A stretch of DNA of 64,000 nucleotides from Trema orientale (Eukaryota > Streptophyta > Magnoliopsida > Rosales > Cannabaceae). The stretch is taken from assembly GCA_002914845.1 (NCBI GenBank), contig JXTC01000278.1, positions 195,577 through 259,576 on the forward strand. Reading direction: 5' to 3'. A model generated the notes under the pieces. That model saw only the letters and a list, made by a program, of their open reading frames with translations, was not told where the DNA came from and made no database searches. Made by a program: the position numbers and the translations under genes. How positions within the stretch are numbered: position 1 is the stretch's first letter; each line of letters opens with the position of its first letter. Shown one piece after another: positions 12,450 to 24,105 of this stretch.

Positions 12450-13030
12450 GCTCTCTGGTTTACTATTGTATGTACCTTTTGAAATTAAATCTAGAAACTT
12501 AACAGGCGACAACATAGCAGAAAAGAAAAATATATATATTGCAGTAAGACTATGAACAGATAACTGAAAATAAAGAAATTAAATCTTCTACAACAAGGAT
12601 GAGATAAGAAGCCCGTACCTGATATCTTTTATCTAGATCTATAACGGAAGCAGCGAACCAAGAAATTTGTGAGTATTTGAGAAGTAGAACAAAGAAGTAA
12701 AAAAGGGAAAGGAAACGCTACAAGAACAAAAGTGAGATACTAGTACAAATAACAAATTGGAGGAATGCAAAAGAACAAACTACTAATGAAATCAGCACAC
12801 AAACTATGAAAACAAAGAGGAGCAAAGAAGGCCGTACCTGATCATGAAGAGGAGATATCAGTCTCTCTCTATATTTTATTCTTTTTTTTTTTTTTTTTGG
12901 ATTTTGTGAAAATTTGACAAGTTGAGCAAAGTAAAAGCCAAAAGGAAATGAAAACAGCAAAACCTGAGAAACAAAAGGGCAGATCAGAAGAGTAACGAAA
13001 CGAGGGTTGTGGAGAATGGAGATCAAAGCT
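12450..13030 (-). promoter_or_regulatory. NLR 5' leader region with two donor-like CAG|GTACGG sites
   Basis: On the minus strand, sites reading CAG|GTACGGGC (boundary at 12619) and CAG|GTACGGCC (boundary at 12838) closely match the exon 1 donor at 9576. They suggest one or two untranslated first exons spliced to the coding exon. Possible acceptors are TTGTAG near 12719 and GTTTCTAG near 12490. No open frame here has recognisable coding content. The leader structure is inference. Confidence 0.4.
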
Positions 13031-13688
13031 GCAGCTTGAACTTGCCTAACTAAGAAAATATACTTGCCTAACTAAGAAAATATCACAAAGCGAAACGTAA
13101 AAGAGTGACTTCTCATTCTCGATACGAGAATATATGTTCAACAAAAGTAGTACACACGAGAGTCACAAACACTAAAAAGGCCGACCATTATCACAGAGAC
13201 GACGACTTATAAAGATAAACAAAGATTATTGACGAATAAGGAGTATTTGCTTTTCCCTTTCCTTTTTTTTTTTTTTTGAAAAAAACAAAAAGAAAAAAAT
13301 TGGTGTACGTGAGAACAGCTGTAAAGGTAACGACAAATAATCAGAGGAGGGATCCCTCAACCTTTGCAGTAGACGGATCAAAGTGCGTGTATTATAATTT
13401 AAGTTTTTTGCAACAAGGTAAAGACTCTTGGCATGTAACATAGAATTCGAGTGTCATATGAAAGAAAAGTCTGCAACTTCAAATTCGTTCTGATATATTG
13501 TTGTCTTATTATATTATTTTTAATGGTGTTATATTATGTTATATGGTTGGATTGAATAATTATATAAATTCACAAATATTTTAGCGTACATGTTCTTTCT
13601 TTTTTTTTTTCCTCCTGATTTTGTAACAAATTTTTCATAAACAATATGTATTATAGTCATTTGTATTATTAGCTATTTAATTATTTTG

Positions 13689-13843
13689 TTGGGGACGGAT
13701 GTAGTCCCTTCGACGGTACCAATTTTGATCATATTTTGATCAAGATAATTCATATTTTGGCCAACATAAATTGGTTAAAATATGACATGTGTTAGTCAAA
13801 ATATGGACCGAATTAGTCCCTTCGAGGGACTACATCCGTGGCC
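13689..13843. mobile_element. MITE with ACGGATGTAGTCCCTT termini
   Basis: About 155 bp. The left end has ACGGATGTAGTCCCTTCGA and the right end its inverse, TCGAGGGACTACATCCGT. The flanks share TATTTTG at 13682-13688 and 13844-13850, a likely 7-8 bp target duplication consistent with a hAT-type MITE. Non-coding. Confidence 0.65.
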
Positions 13844-13860
13844 TATTTTGCTAACTGTGA

Positions 13861-13953
13861 TATATATATATATATATATATATCTAGGTACATGTGTCAA
13901 TGTGTGTATTATATAAACTAGATACATGTGTCAATGTGTGTATTATATAAACT
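13861..13953. repeat. (TA)n microsatellite plus 34-bp tandem pair
   Basis: A TA run at 13861-13883 is followed by two copies of a 34-bp unit containing ACATGTGTCAATGTGTG, starting near 13885 and 13919. It is simple-sequence expansion with no gene. Confidence 0.85.
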
Positions 13954-14116
13954 AATGTATAATATATATATGACCTTTTTCTGATAATTACGAGTACAAA
14001 ATCTTAAATTATAGGGTTGTAATCATAAAGTGTAGGATTTAATTGATGTTACCTAATAATGAACTTTTATAATTTTATTAATTAATGGTTGTAACTTAGA
14101 TACTCTATTTTTTTTA

Positions 14117-14268
14117 GGAGGCGGCTATAGTAGGGGTACCCCTACGTAAGGCCCCTGTTTATACACCGTTTGATGAGAATCTGTGGGGAATCTGTTTATA
14201 CACAGATTCCCATCAAACATTGTATAAACAGGGCCTTACGCAGGGACGCCCCTACTGTAGACGCGCCC
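14117..14268. mobile_element. Mutator-like MITE, copy B
   Basis: 152 bp, running from GGAGGCGGCTATAGTAGGGG to the inverse terminus CTACTGTAGACGCGCCC. A perfect 9-bp target duplication TTTTTTTTA flanks it (14108-14116 and 14269-14277). The interior forms a long stem around ATACACCGTTTGATG and its inverse. It belongs to the same family as the elements at 3592, 19071, 38938 and 39146. Confidence 0.85.
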
Positions 14269-14399
14269 TTTTTTTTATTGCTTGAAAGTCAAAAATTTAA
14301 GTTACATTTGAATTGTCTGCTCTAAATTTGGCTTTTAATTTGGTTTTTCTTTTTTTATAAAAGTCGTAAAATTATCAAACAGTGATCCAAATTAACTCT

Positions 14400-15075
14400 G
14401 TCTAGCTTTTCTCTCTATCTCTCTCCTCCTCTCCTCTTCTTCTTCTTTTCTCCTCCTCACAATCTTCTTCTCCTACGAAATGGGGGAGGATCTTTTGATC
14501 TCTCTCCAGTAGTGAAATCTAATTTTTAATCATTTTATTATTATTATTTTAAATAATCTTTTCATTTGAGAATGTATAACTCTACCCAAATCGAGATCTG
14601 TGGTGGTTTTAGCTTTACTGTATTTTTGTTATTTTAGTTCATATATATCTAAATATATAGTTTTAGCTTTATTGTATATTTTTGTTATTTTAGTTCACCT
14701 AATTATAAATCTATGGTGGTTTTCAGTGGATTTCATGTTGTTGATCTTTTTAGTTTTCATCCTAATATATACAGATCTGGATAGTTTACATGGGCTATTT
14801 ACCTTCCAATATATGGCTTTTTTATTTGAAGCGAGAAGCACTAATAACGGATGTTAAGCAGATGGTCATAATGAGTCAATAGATGATGTGTAGAGCTATA
14901 TTGAAGTACACAAGAACGGTGATCCACTAAAGTACCCTTATTCCAGATTGATTTCGCGAGGCTCCTAGCACCTGAAATTCCTCCGAGAATTTTAATTTAT
15001 TTATTATGGATGTTTACTTTGTAATCGAAAATCCTTTAATGAGTATTATACTATCTTTCTATTATTAATAAAAAT
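14400..15075 (+). repeat. Interspersed repeat of unknown class
   Basis: Starts with a CT-rich leader and ends with GTTTACTTTGTAATCGAAAATCC. The second half matches 25015-25375 in the same orientation, with shared landmarks AGATCTGTGGTGGTTT, ATGAGTCAAT, GTAGAGCT and ACGGTGATC. It is non-coding, with the look of a transcribed leader plus 3' end of a retroelement. It is distantly shared with 21350-21770 (inverted). Confidence 0.5.
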
Positions 15076-16522
15076 TTTCAATTTTTTATTAGAAAGAAAG
15101 AATTATCATGAAGTAACCCATGAATAGACTTTATATGCATAGAATACAACGGGGCTCTTAGCGATACGGCCCTTTTCTACATTTTATTTTAAAAGTGTGT
15201 CTCTTTTATTATTATTATAAAAATTTATTGATACCCAATGTAGCACTAATATAATAAATACAAGAACTAATCTAAATGACAATTTGACATTAATATATAT
15301 ATATATATATATATTCAATACCTAAATGATTTATTGACATGCTCAGTACTAAATGGATAAAAAAGATCTATCCCTACTGGGGTGGTGCGGGTATTGGATA
15401 CTAGTAGATATTTTTCTTTAATTTCTAATAAGTGAAAGTCATTAATTAAACTCTATTTTATTAAAAAAAAAATGGATAAAAAGATCTTTTGTTATGTTCA
15501 CATTGTTTTTAAGTTTGGCTGTAATGAGTAGAGAGAAAAAAAAACATAGAACATTGAAGGGACAATAAGTAATGAGAGAAAGAGAAGAAGGAGAGATTGA
15601 AGAGGGAGAATGTTTACAAGAGAGAATGACAAAATTAAGGCTGAAGACTTACATAATTAGATTGTATTCGGATCGATATGATTACAAGACAACACGATAA
15701 GATCCTAATCCGAATGTAACACGATTAATAAATATGTCAAAAATACAAACTCGAACATGACATAATTATTACACATGCATGTAATATGATACGATAGGTT
15801 TAAGCCGTTTAATAAATGTATTGTCATGTATGTACTTATGATCCATTTGATATGATTACTAATATTGATATGATTACTCATGTTGAATGCGATTATGTAC
15901 TAATGAATTATGACTTACTTGGATTCACTTCTATTGTTTATTTAAATAAATTAAAAATTGAAGTAAAAATTTTGTTTTTGTTTTCAATTTTTAGAAACAA
16001 TAAATATATTTGGTAAACTTTATTTCACTATTAATTTCTAAAAACAAAAAAGTGCAAATAATAAAAGAAAAAATCATATAAACTTGTATTAGTGTATGTA
16101 TAAATATATATATGTACTCATTTGTATATAAATATTTCTATATTCTTTTATTTTGAAATTTGTCTGAAAAATTAAAGGTATTAGAAATTTTTTATTACCA
16201 CTTATTTTTTCCGAAATTTTTGGTAACAATTTTTCAAAATAAAAATTAGAAACAAGGCTGCCACGTAAACCTTCAAAAAAAAGTTTTATTTTTTCATTTA
16301 AAAGAACAAAAATTAGAAAATGAAAGTGAATTCAAGCAAGCCTGTAAAGTAAATATAAGTAAATATATTTAGAATTAATCAAAATCACATTTAATTCCTT
16401 ATCATGTTAATAAACATGTCATATTCATGTTTGTCGTGTTAGTACAAAAATAATCCGTTTAATTAAATATGTTATAGGATCATTATTGGATTAAAAAGAT
16501 TTGACTTGAAACTTACCCGTTT
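15076..16522. other. AT-rich intergenic, no gene seen
   Basis: Contains a TA microsatellite at about 15293-15315 and AT-rich sequence with scattered short frames. No conserved protein motif, RNA gene or clear transposon terminus could be identified. Confidence 0.5.
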
Positions 16523-18041
16523 AGAAAATTAGGTCAAATATATGCATCATAATAGGTATATTTTGGTCCATATACTCTCCTCAATAAAAGTTTGTAAAAT
16601 ATGTATGTTACCTGAAAAGTCATATTTACCCTTAATAAATTATACGCTTCTCTTCTCTTTAACCAAGCCGAAGTCTCTTCTCCTCCATACTTATATGCTT
16701 CTTTGTATCTCGATTCTACAAGTTAACCGTCATATGAAGAGTTGAAATTGTAAGATCAGAAAAGAATAAAAGGAAAAACATGAGAAAAGATAACGAGAAA
16801 AAGGAGAAAAAGGAATTTGAGAAGAAAATCTTGTTCTCATCTCTCATATCACTGTCAAACTCATCATTTTCTCTTCTCTCTTCATTCATCTCCACTTCGT
16901 TCTAGGTATAGTTTAAAATAACATATTATCAAATTTTGAAATGGTATGAGGTCATTTATGTGTTGAAAAATCATTTTAAGGTTATTTTTACAAGTTTTAA
17001 CAAAAAATCGCGATAATTTTCAATGATTTTATACGGTTTTTCGATGATATTTCGATGAAAATTATAATCTTATTTAAATTTCGATGAAAATTGTATTTTG
17101 ATGCAATTTCGATGAATTTTCGATGCAATTTCGATGATATTTCGATGAAAATGGTATTTTCAGTAATATTTCAATTAAGTGGCATTTTTGATAATTTTTG
17201 ATGCAATTTCGATATATTTTCAATAATATTTCAATAAAAGTGGTATTTTTTATAATATTTGATAGAATTTCGATATAGTTTCGATGAAGTGATATTTTTG
17301 ACAAAATATTATGAAAAATACCACTTTTATCGAAATATTATCAAAATTACATTGAAAATTATCAAAAATCCCACTTTATCAAAATATTACTGAGAATACC
17401 ATTTTCATTGAAATATCATCGAAATTGCATCAAAAATTCATCGAAAATGCATCAAAATTGCATTGAAAATTATTAAAAATACCATTTTCATCGAAATTTA
17501 AATGAGAATATAATTTTCATTGAAAATCATAAAAAATTATCGTGATTTTTTGTTAAAACTCGTAAAAAATAACCTCAAAATAATTTTTCAACACATAAAT
17601 GACCTCATAACATCTCGAAATTTGATAGCATATTTATTTAAACTATACCCAGAACTAAGTAGAGAAGAATGAAGAGAGAAGATAGGAAAATGATGAGTTT
17701 GACAGGGCTATGAGAGATGAAAACGAGATTTTCTTCTCAAATTCTTGTTTCTCCTTTTTTTTTTATAATTAGTTATCTTTTCTCGTGTTTTTCCTTATAT
17801 TCTTTTCTGATGTTACAAATTCAACTCTTCATATAACGGTTAATTAGAAGAATCGAAATATAGAGAAGCATAGAGGCATGGAGGAGAAGAGATTTCGGTT
17901 TGGTTAAAAAGAAGAGAGGTGTATAGTTTATTAAGAGTAAATATGACTTTTTAGATGCTACATGCATATTTTACAAACTTTTATTGAGAAGAGCATATGG
18001 ACTAAAATATGCCTATTATGATGTATATTTGACCTAATTTC
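16523..18041. repeat. 1.5-kb foldback (long inverted repeat)
   Basis: The left arm, about 16523-17265, is the imperfect reverse complement of the right arm, about 17303-18041, around a ~40-bp centre. Outer ends match as AATTAGGTCAAATAT and ATATTTGACCTAATT. Further paired landmarks are CATAATAGG / CCTATTATG and GAAGAGTTGAA / TTCAACTCTTC. The inner third is built of many ATTTCGATGAAA-like units. A transcript would fold into a ~740-bp stem. No coding function: the small frames inside just read the repeat units. Confidence 0.85.
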
Positions 18042-19070
18042 TCCTCGTTTACTGTATACATGTTAAACATAGACCTAAAATTTATACAAAAATAAAATAT
18101 GTCATCCAAACGCATTTATTTTTTATCATTTTTGAGCCGTATCATCATGTCATATAGAAAATTACTAATCCCAGACAAAACATAATCTAATACTATACAA
18201 TATACTCATTGTTTGGTCTATTAGCAAATAGATAGTGTTAAATTTTATGATACAAGATTACCCATAAACATAGGATTACACAACGGCGTGTTTAATATGG
18301 CGGTACCAAAATGCCTTATAATCTAGCAGTCATACAAATTAGTCCTATTATTCTCAAATCTCAACTGCCACTGTACGACAAATAAATCTCCTAACCAATC
18401 AGTAAGAGTGAAGATGCGCCGTTTGAGATAATTCTATATGCTCCTTTTAATTTTTAAAAGTGGTTAGAGTGGACAAAATAAAAAGGGAGATGCGTAGAAA
18501 CTCCTTTGCAACTACTATTTTAAAGTAAAATTTAAAAAATATGATTAATGTTTTACAAATTTGATTCTACTTATAATACAAATTTTTTAAAATATCATTT
18601 TATAGTACACATAATTTATATTTAAGTAAATATTTAAATTTTATTTTTAAATAATACTAACAATTTTAAAAATAAATTTAGCAAATGGCTAACCCGTTTT
18701 TCTCTCAATTACTTCTTACCACAACACAACTATAGTAAAATTACAGCAGTTTTATTGTAGCAAAACAATTCTGAACTGGGCCATAATTAGCAAATTAAAT
18801 AAGAGAAATCAAAATTTAAAAAAAAAAAAGAAAAAAACGGATGAAACGTGATTTGGAATTATATTGTTGAAGAGACTAATAATTGATAATTATGATTCAA
18901 TAATGGAGACGCGAAGATGTGGGCCACTGCATTCTAATAATGCAGCTGTAAAATCAAGGATGACTGGATGAGCGTCCGCTTTTATTTTTCAAAAAGAATA
19001 CAAAAAAGTCGGTCCAATAATTGGAGCTAAAATTTTAAAAATTGATACGCTTTGTATGTATTCAAATTAA
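18042..19070. other. AT-rich intergenic, no gene seen
   Basis: No recognisable coding sequence, RNA gene or transposon terminus. It ends with the target duplication of the MITE that follows (TCAAATTAA at 19062-19070). Confidence 0.5.
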
Positions 19071-19221
19071 GGAGACGACTATAGTAGAGGCGCTCTTACG
19101 TAAGGTCCCTGTTTATACACCGTTTATGAGAATCTGTGGGGAATCTGTTTATACACAGATTCCCATCAAACGGTGTATAAACAGGGCCTTACGTAGGGAT
19201 GCCCCTACTGTAGACGCGCCC
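19071..19221. mobile_element. Mutator-like MITE, copy C
   Basis: 151 bp from GGAGACGACTATAGTAG to CTACTGTAGACGCGCCC. Flanked by the perfect 9-bp repeat TCAAATTAA (19062-19070 and 19222-19230). It is very similar to copy B in the interior (ACACCGTTT...AAACGGTGT hairpin). Confidence 0.87.
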
Positions 19222-19314
19222 TCAAATTAATTTTCTGAATTTAAAAACTAGATTTTTTCCCCAAGGAATCTACATCTTTCCGCACATTTTCTAACGTCAT
19301 GGTATGTAATAGAC

Positions 19315-20690
19315 TAGGGTTGTAAAAATGGGCTGAGCCGAATAGGCTGGCCACGGCTTGGTAGTATAGTCTGTGGACCAGCTTGGTCCAGTCCGCTCAA
19401 GATAGGCCTGGACTCAGTTCGTCCATACTCTCAAGATCAGGCTAGACTTATCTCCCTCAGCCCATGGGCTGGTTTGGCCATTTTTTTAATTTCTTTTTAC
19501 GGGCCTGCAGCCGTAGGCTCGTTTCATGCGCTGCCCAAATAACCGTTGGGTTATTTTTTTTTACGGGCCTGCATTGAATTGCCCATTAGCCGTTGGACAA
19601 CAGCTGTTTTAGCGTTGGTCTTTTTTTTTAATTAAAAAAATTAATAAAAAAATAAAAAACCCTAAAATTCTATCCTATAAATACCTTTTTTCTCTTCACT
19701 CATTCTTCATACAAACAACTCTCTTCTCTCTTTACTCTCTAATTTATCTATTATTCTCTCAAATTCTCAGTTTATATTTTCTCTAATTAATTATATAATC
19801 TAATTACTATTTAATACTAATAATTACAAAATTTTAATTTATAGTTATATTCTCTATTTTTATTTTTAAGCTCCAATCCTTTCAAGTTCCAACATCCAAC
19901 TAAAATCCAAGTTCTAAGTCTACTCAAATCTCAATTCAAGGTAATTTCAATTTCTAAATGTTTTAAAATTTATTTTATCACACTTATCTTTTTTAATATC
20001 AATTAGTTTGTTAAAATATTTTATGTTTAATGTTAATTTTTATTATAACTAAAATTAATTAATGTAGTAATATGTTAATTATCATTATCATTTAAATTAG
20101 TTAATATAGTAATATGTTAATTATTATTGTAATTTAAATTAGTTAATGTAGTAATATGTTTAATATCATATTATTAATTTTCATTCTAATTAAATTTAAA
20201 ATTAGTTAATATAGTAAAATAGTAATATGTTAATTATCATTGTAATTTATATTAGTTAATTTAGTAAAATAATTAATGTCAAATTGTTAATTATCATTAT
20301 AATTAAAATTAGTTAATTTAGGATATATATATGTCAAAGAATATTCCTATTAATTTGAAGATGGGTGCTAATGAGGAAGAAGAACAAATTTGTACAATGG
20401 AAGGGAGAAACTAAGTCTCCGAAATATAAAGTAATCCATATACAAGTAGAAGTCATTCACAATTTCAAGATAATTATTCTCTTAGTGCAAGCACAACCTT
20501 AAAATCAAAACGTGCAAGGATAACTTCTAATGCATAGGACTATTTTGATGTGGAATACCAAGATGATGACAATAACAATAAAATAAAAATAGCAAAGTAC
20601 AAATATTGCAAAAAGTTATTTTTTATTAAACCATCTAGCGGTACCACCCACCTCAAATTATCCTTTGGATCTATTTGAAAATTATTTTCT
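19315..20690 (+). pseudogene. hAT transposon 5' end with dead BED zinc-finger transposase
   Basis: Begins with a hAT-like terminus TAGGGTTGTAAAAATGGGC followed by subterminal AACGG/CCGTT motifs and a promoter-like CTATAAATACC with CT-rich leader at 19675-19740. After an AT-rich stretch an ATG at 20331 opens MSKNIPINLKMGANEEEE, which soon hits a stop (20413). From 20502 a frame reads KSKRARITSNA*DYFDVEYQ, then AKYKYCKK and SGTTHLK: a BED-type zinc finger as found at the N-terminus of hAT transposases, with Trp changed to a stop and the first Cys lost. The DDE and dimerisation regions are missing, so it is a truncated fossil. The class rests on terminus plus BED pattern. Confidence 0.65.
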
Positions 20691-21349
20691 TTTCTTTTTT
20701 TTTTTTTTGTCAATTCTCTGTACTAATTAATTATTATATGTCTATCTATAGTGTCTTACATGACATCTCTAGTACTATTGTAGCTTTACATTCAGATAAA
20801 AGTAAGTTACATTTTATTAGCTGATCCAAAAACTTCATCGCTTGCTTGTTTTATTTTTTTAAATGAAAAAAGTGGTGGAAATTTTCTTAAGCAACATGTA
20901 TAAGAAGATAACTCCAACTTATTTTTTAGAAAAAAATTACTCATGGGATTTAAATTAAAGCTGATTAAATGGCAATATCAAATACAGTTATCGCATAAAG
21001 GTCAAAAAGAGCACCCTACCTAAAAGAAAAAACTACAACGTTTAAATCCACAACAAAACAACTATGGGAGCAAATTCAGTAAAGTGTTTGTGTGTAAGTC
21101 TAGCCAAAAGCAGACACACGAATTCCATTATCTTGTCAGATAGCAAGCTCTAAACTACTCCTTAAAGCCATAAATTTTACTCCTAAATGTCTATTGGTAA
21201 GCACCATAGCAAACTCTTTACAGCATCTATCAATAAAAGTCAACTTCTATATGGTATCCATCAGCAAACGCCACCTTCTTCATAGTATTTATTAATAAAT
21301 GCTACTCAAAATCTTTGATATCTGACTCTCAAAAGACACAGATCTAGAA

Positions 21350-21770
21350 GAAAACTAAAAAACACACAAAAAATAATGAAAAACAAACTTTAAAAATAAA
21401 GAAACTAAAATATAACCCAAAACACCACAGATCTAGATCTGAGTATACGAAAACTACCATAGATCTAGATCTAGGTGGACATCAACTTTAACAGAAAAGG
21501 AATGAAAAAAATAAAACTAAAAACAAAAAAAAAAACGGAAAAAAGAAAAACAAAACCATACAGGGAGGAATGAAAAAAAAGAAAACTAAAAACAAGAAAA
21601 GAATGGAAAAAAGAAAATCAAAACCATACTGGGAAAGGGAGGAGCCTCCTTCCTGGTATGGGTAGCACCTACTAGTGGAGGAGAATGTGGCTAGCCAAAG
21701 CTGAGGGATGGACGTCTCTAAATTTTAGAGAGAAGCGAAAGCTAAAAAGTTTCTTTTGTGTAGCTTCATA
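21350..21770 (-). repeat. Interspersed repeat (AGATCTAGATCT family), inverted copy
   Basis: Contains paired AGATCTAGATCT motifs and a GC-richer block at 21620-21770 that matches 24180-24365 in the same orientation. Its AGATCT part matches 25015-25110 as reverse complement. Non-coding; same unclassified family as at 14400. Confidence 0.5.
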
Positions 21771-21923
21771 ACTCCAACTTTTTTCTTGTTATTTAAATTT
21801 AAGAAATAAAAAATGAGTATCACCAACTATTAGATTGTATTATAATGGGAGGTGAACAAAGGTATACACTGTAACTTTATATAACATATTGTTTGAAAAT
21901 TTGACGCTTGTTCTGAAACTTAG

Positions 21924-22064
21924 GTGCATGCACATTGCTTGGATATAATAAGTCCTTCACCAAATGGACCTGACTGGTTGATTGAATAGCGAGAGAAAGA
22001 GATCAACATCATTGAATCTTGGATTGCAGAGTACAAGGCCAGACTAGCTACATCAAAACCATAA
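21924..22064 (+). pseudogene. Relic last exon of an S28 (prolyl) carboxypeptidase
   Basis: After an acceptor-like CTTAG the frame reads HCLDIISPSPNGPDWLIE, an in-frame TAG, then REKEINIIESWIAEY and a terminal TAA. This corresponds to the last exon of the intact gene (45117-45253: [20 protein letters not shown]...), including the catalytic-His context. It is more diverged than the exon 5 relic at 33079 and comes from an older paralogue. No neighbouring exons found. Confidence 0.75.
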
Positions 22065-23269
22065 ATAATATTGGAAAAAAGATTTACAAAGTCGAACATC
22101 GGCGAAAATAAAAATATTGACGATGTCAACAAATTAAGTAATGCAAAATGTTACATTCTAAGCAGATAATATATGACTGAAATTAGTTCAAATTCAATCT
22201 TTTGAGGTATACTTTTTCTTTTTCTATTTTGCATAAAATTTGACATCAAGTGTGATCCGTAGAATTAATTCTCGTTGCAATAATTATGTCCATATATTAA
22301 CAATTTCATTACTTGCCTTGCTCAAGACTAATTAAGAGCTAGCATGTGTACAATACTATTTTATTAATTACTAAAAGATTTTGATTATGGGAATTGCATG
22401 CACAGATAAGTTTTGCAAACCCTCAAGTACTATTCTTGAATGACATACGGTACTATTACTATGGCAGGGTTTGCTAAAATTTGCAGGTAACATGGTAAAG
22501 GAGGTTCATAGAGAGTAGAAGATTTAGGCATTTAGGTAATTTTAGATAGGTAAATTGATATTAATGCTTAGTTTTGATAAAATTTATGAATAAATCTTTT
22601 TTATTACTATGACGACATTAGAAAATCCCTGGTTTAAGACCCCACATAATTACTATTTGAATATATATAAATATATGTATATATATATTTGTTTGTTTTT
22701 TTAACCAATATCAACCTTCATATTTCACTTTTAGCTCTCTTATTGTGAAACTAATTATCCAATCTTTCTCTCTAGCCAATACTTGAATAGAACATTCCGT
22801 TAAAAAATAAACTTGAAAAGAATAGTATTTGAAAAGGAAACTAATAAAAATATTCCTTAAGTTTATGTGAAATGCTTGATATCTAGTTTTCCGAAATAAC
22901 AAAACTATATCCTTATTGGATTAACAAATCAATACGGATTTTATCAAAATGGACTAGTAAAAGGAGCAAAAAATTGTGATTGGAAGAAAGATATAAGAAT
23001 AAGAAAGATTTAGTTAAGAAAAGTCTTGAATATTATTTAATATAATCTAATTTTTTATTTTTTTTAATGACCTCATTTTTGGTCATTTGAAAAAATTCCT
23101 ACTGAATTTCAACCAAATTTTATGGAAGGGTGAAATTTGTACAAATTTAATTCGTTAAATCGATCCTAGGAGATATTTTATTATTTATGAAAACCGAGTG
23201 CATAAATCAAGTGTTTTGTCTAAACTCAAGGAATATTTAGGTAACTTTCTTCGTATTAAATTGTAATTC
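22065..23269. other. AT-rich intergenic, no gene seen
   Basis: Follows the relic exon. Short frames such as 22711-22902 on the minus strand have no recognisable features. Homology to the second flank copy becomes convincing only from about 23270. Confidence 0.45.
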
Positions 23270-23372
23270 TGAATCACTGTGGAAAATATACAGTATTAAC
23301 CCTGAAAATTAGTGAAATCGGCATATATATATATATATATTAATGAGAAATTCGATATAATAAATGAGATCA

Positions 23373-23588
23373 TATTTTTAACCTTGTTAGCTAGCAATTC
23401 TATTCCTTTTATCGTTCCTTTATGAGGAAAATTACATAACATGCCTTGAATAATTCTCACATTTTCTATATAAAATACATATTTTTAACCTGGTTAGCTA
23501 GCAATTCTATTCCTTTTATCATTCCTTTATGCGGAAAATTACATAACATGCCTTGAATAATTCTCACTTTTTCTATATAAAATACATT
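23373..23588 (+). repeat. 108-bp tandem duplication
   Basis: Two near-identical units at 23373-23480 and 23481-23588, each containing GTTAGCTAGCAATTCTATTC and ACATAACATGCCTTGAATA. The second flank copy (33960-34030) has only one related unit, so the tandem arose in copy 1. Confidence 0.85.
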
Positions 23589-24105
23589 TATTTCAGGAAA
23601 TTAGAATCCAAACATTTGAATTTGGATTCTCTTTCAAATGTCAAATTGAAATTTATACTCCAGAAAAACTTTAAAGAAAAAAACTCAGTAAATAATTATA
23701 AACCTAAAGTCTGACCAAACAAGATATTGCTTATTCAAAGTAATGACACATGACATAAACGATCACGTTTTATTTTTCATTTTTTGAAATAGTCACATTT
23801 TATTTTGTTTTGTCACACTTCTATAAGTTCAGTATTTTTTTGGTTGAGTTTTTCAGTATTTATGGAATATAATTAATTTGCATCTCCATAGAATAATTAC
23901 TTCAAATGTTTTTTTTTTTAAATAGGGCTTAATTAATCATCTCCAGTTATTACAAGTTAAAAGAAAATAACTCATGCACTTAGAAATTGAACTCTTGACT
24001 TATTATTCAATCTCTACCCTACCCATTGAGTTAACTCAGTAAACTACTTCAAATGTTAATGTAGAATAAATTGTATAATTTTTCATAATTTATTTTTTTT
24101 TCTTC

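Noticed and set aside
12718..13026. 102-codon minus-strand frame upstream of the NLR
   Set aside because: Phe/Leu/Ser-rich reading of AT-rich leader sequence, lacking family resemblance; more likely untranslated leader or intron.
17074..17304. 76-codon repetitive open frame
   Set aside because: It merely translates ATTTCGATGAAA-like units inside the long foldback.
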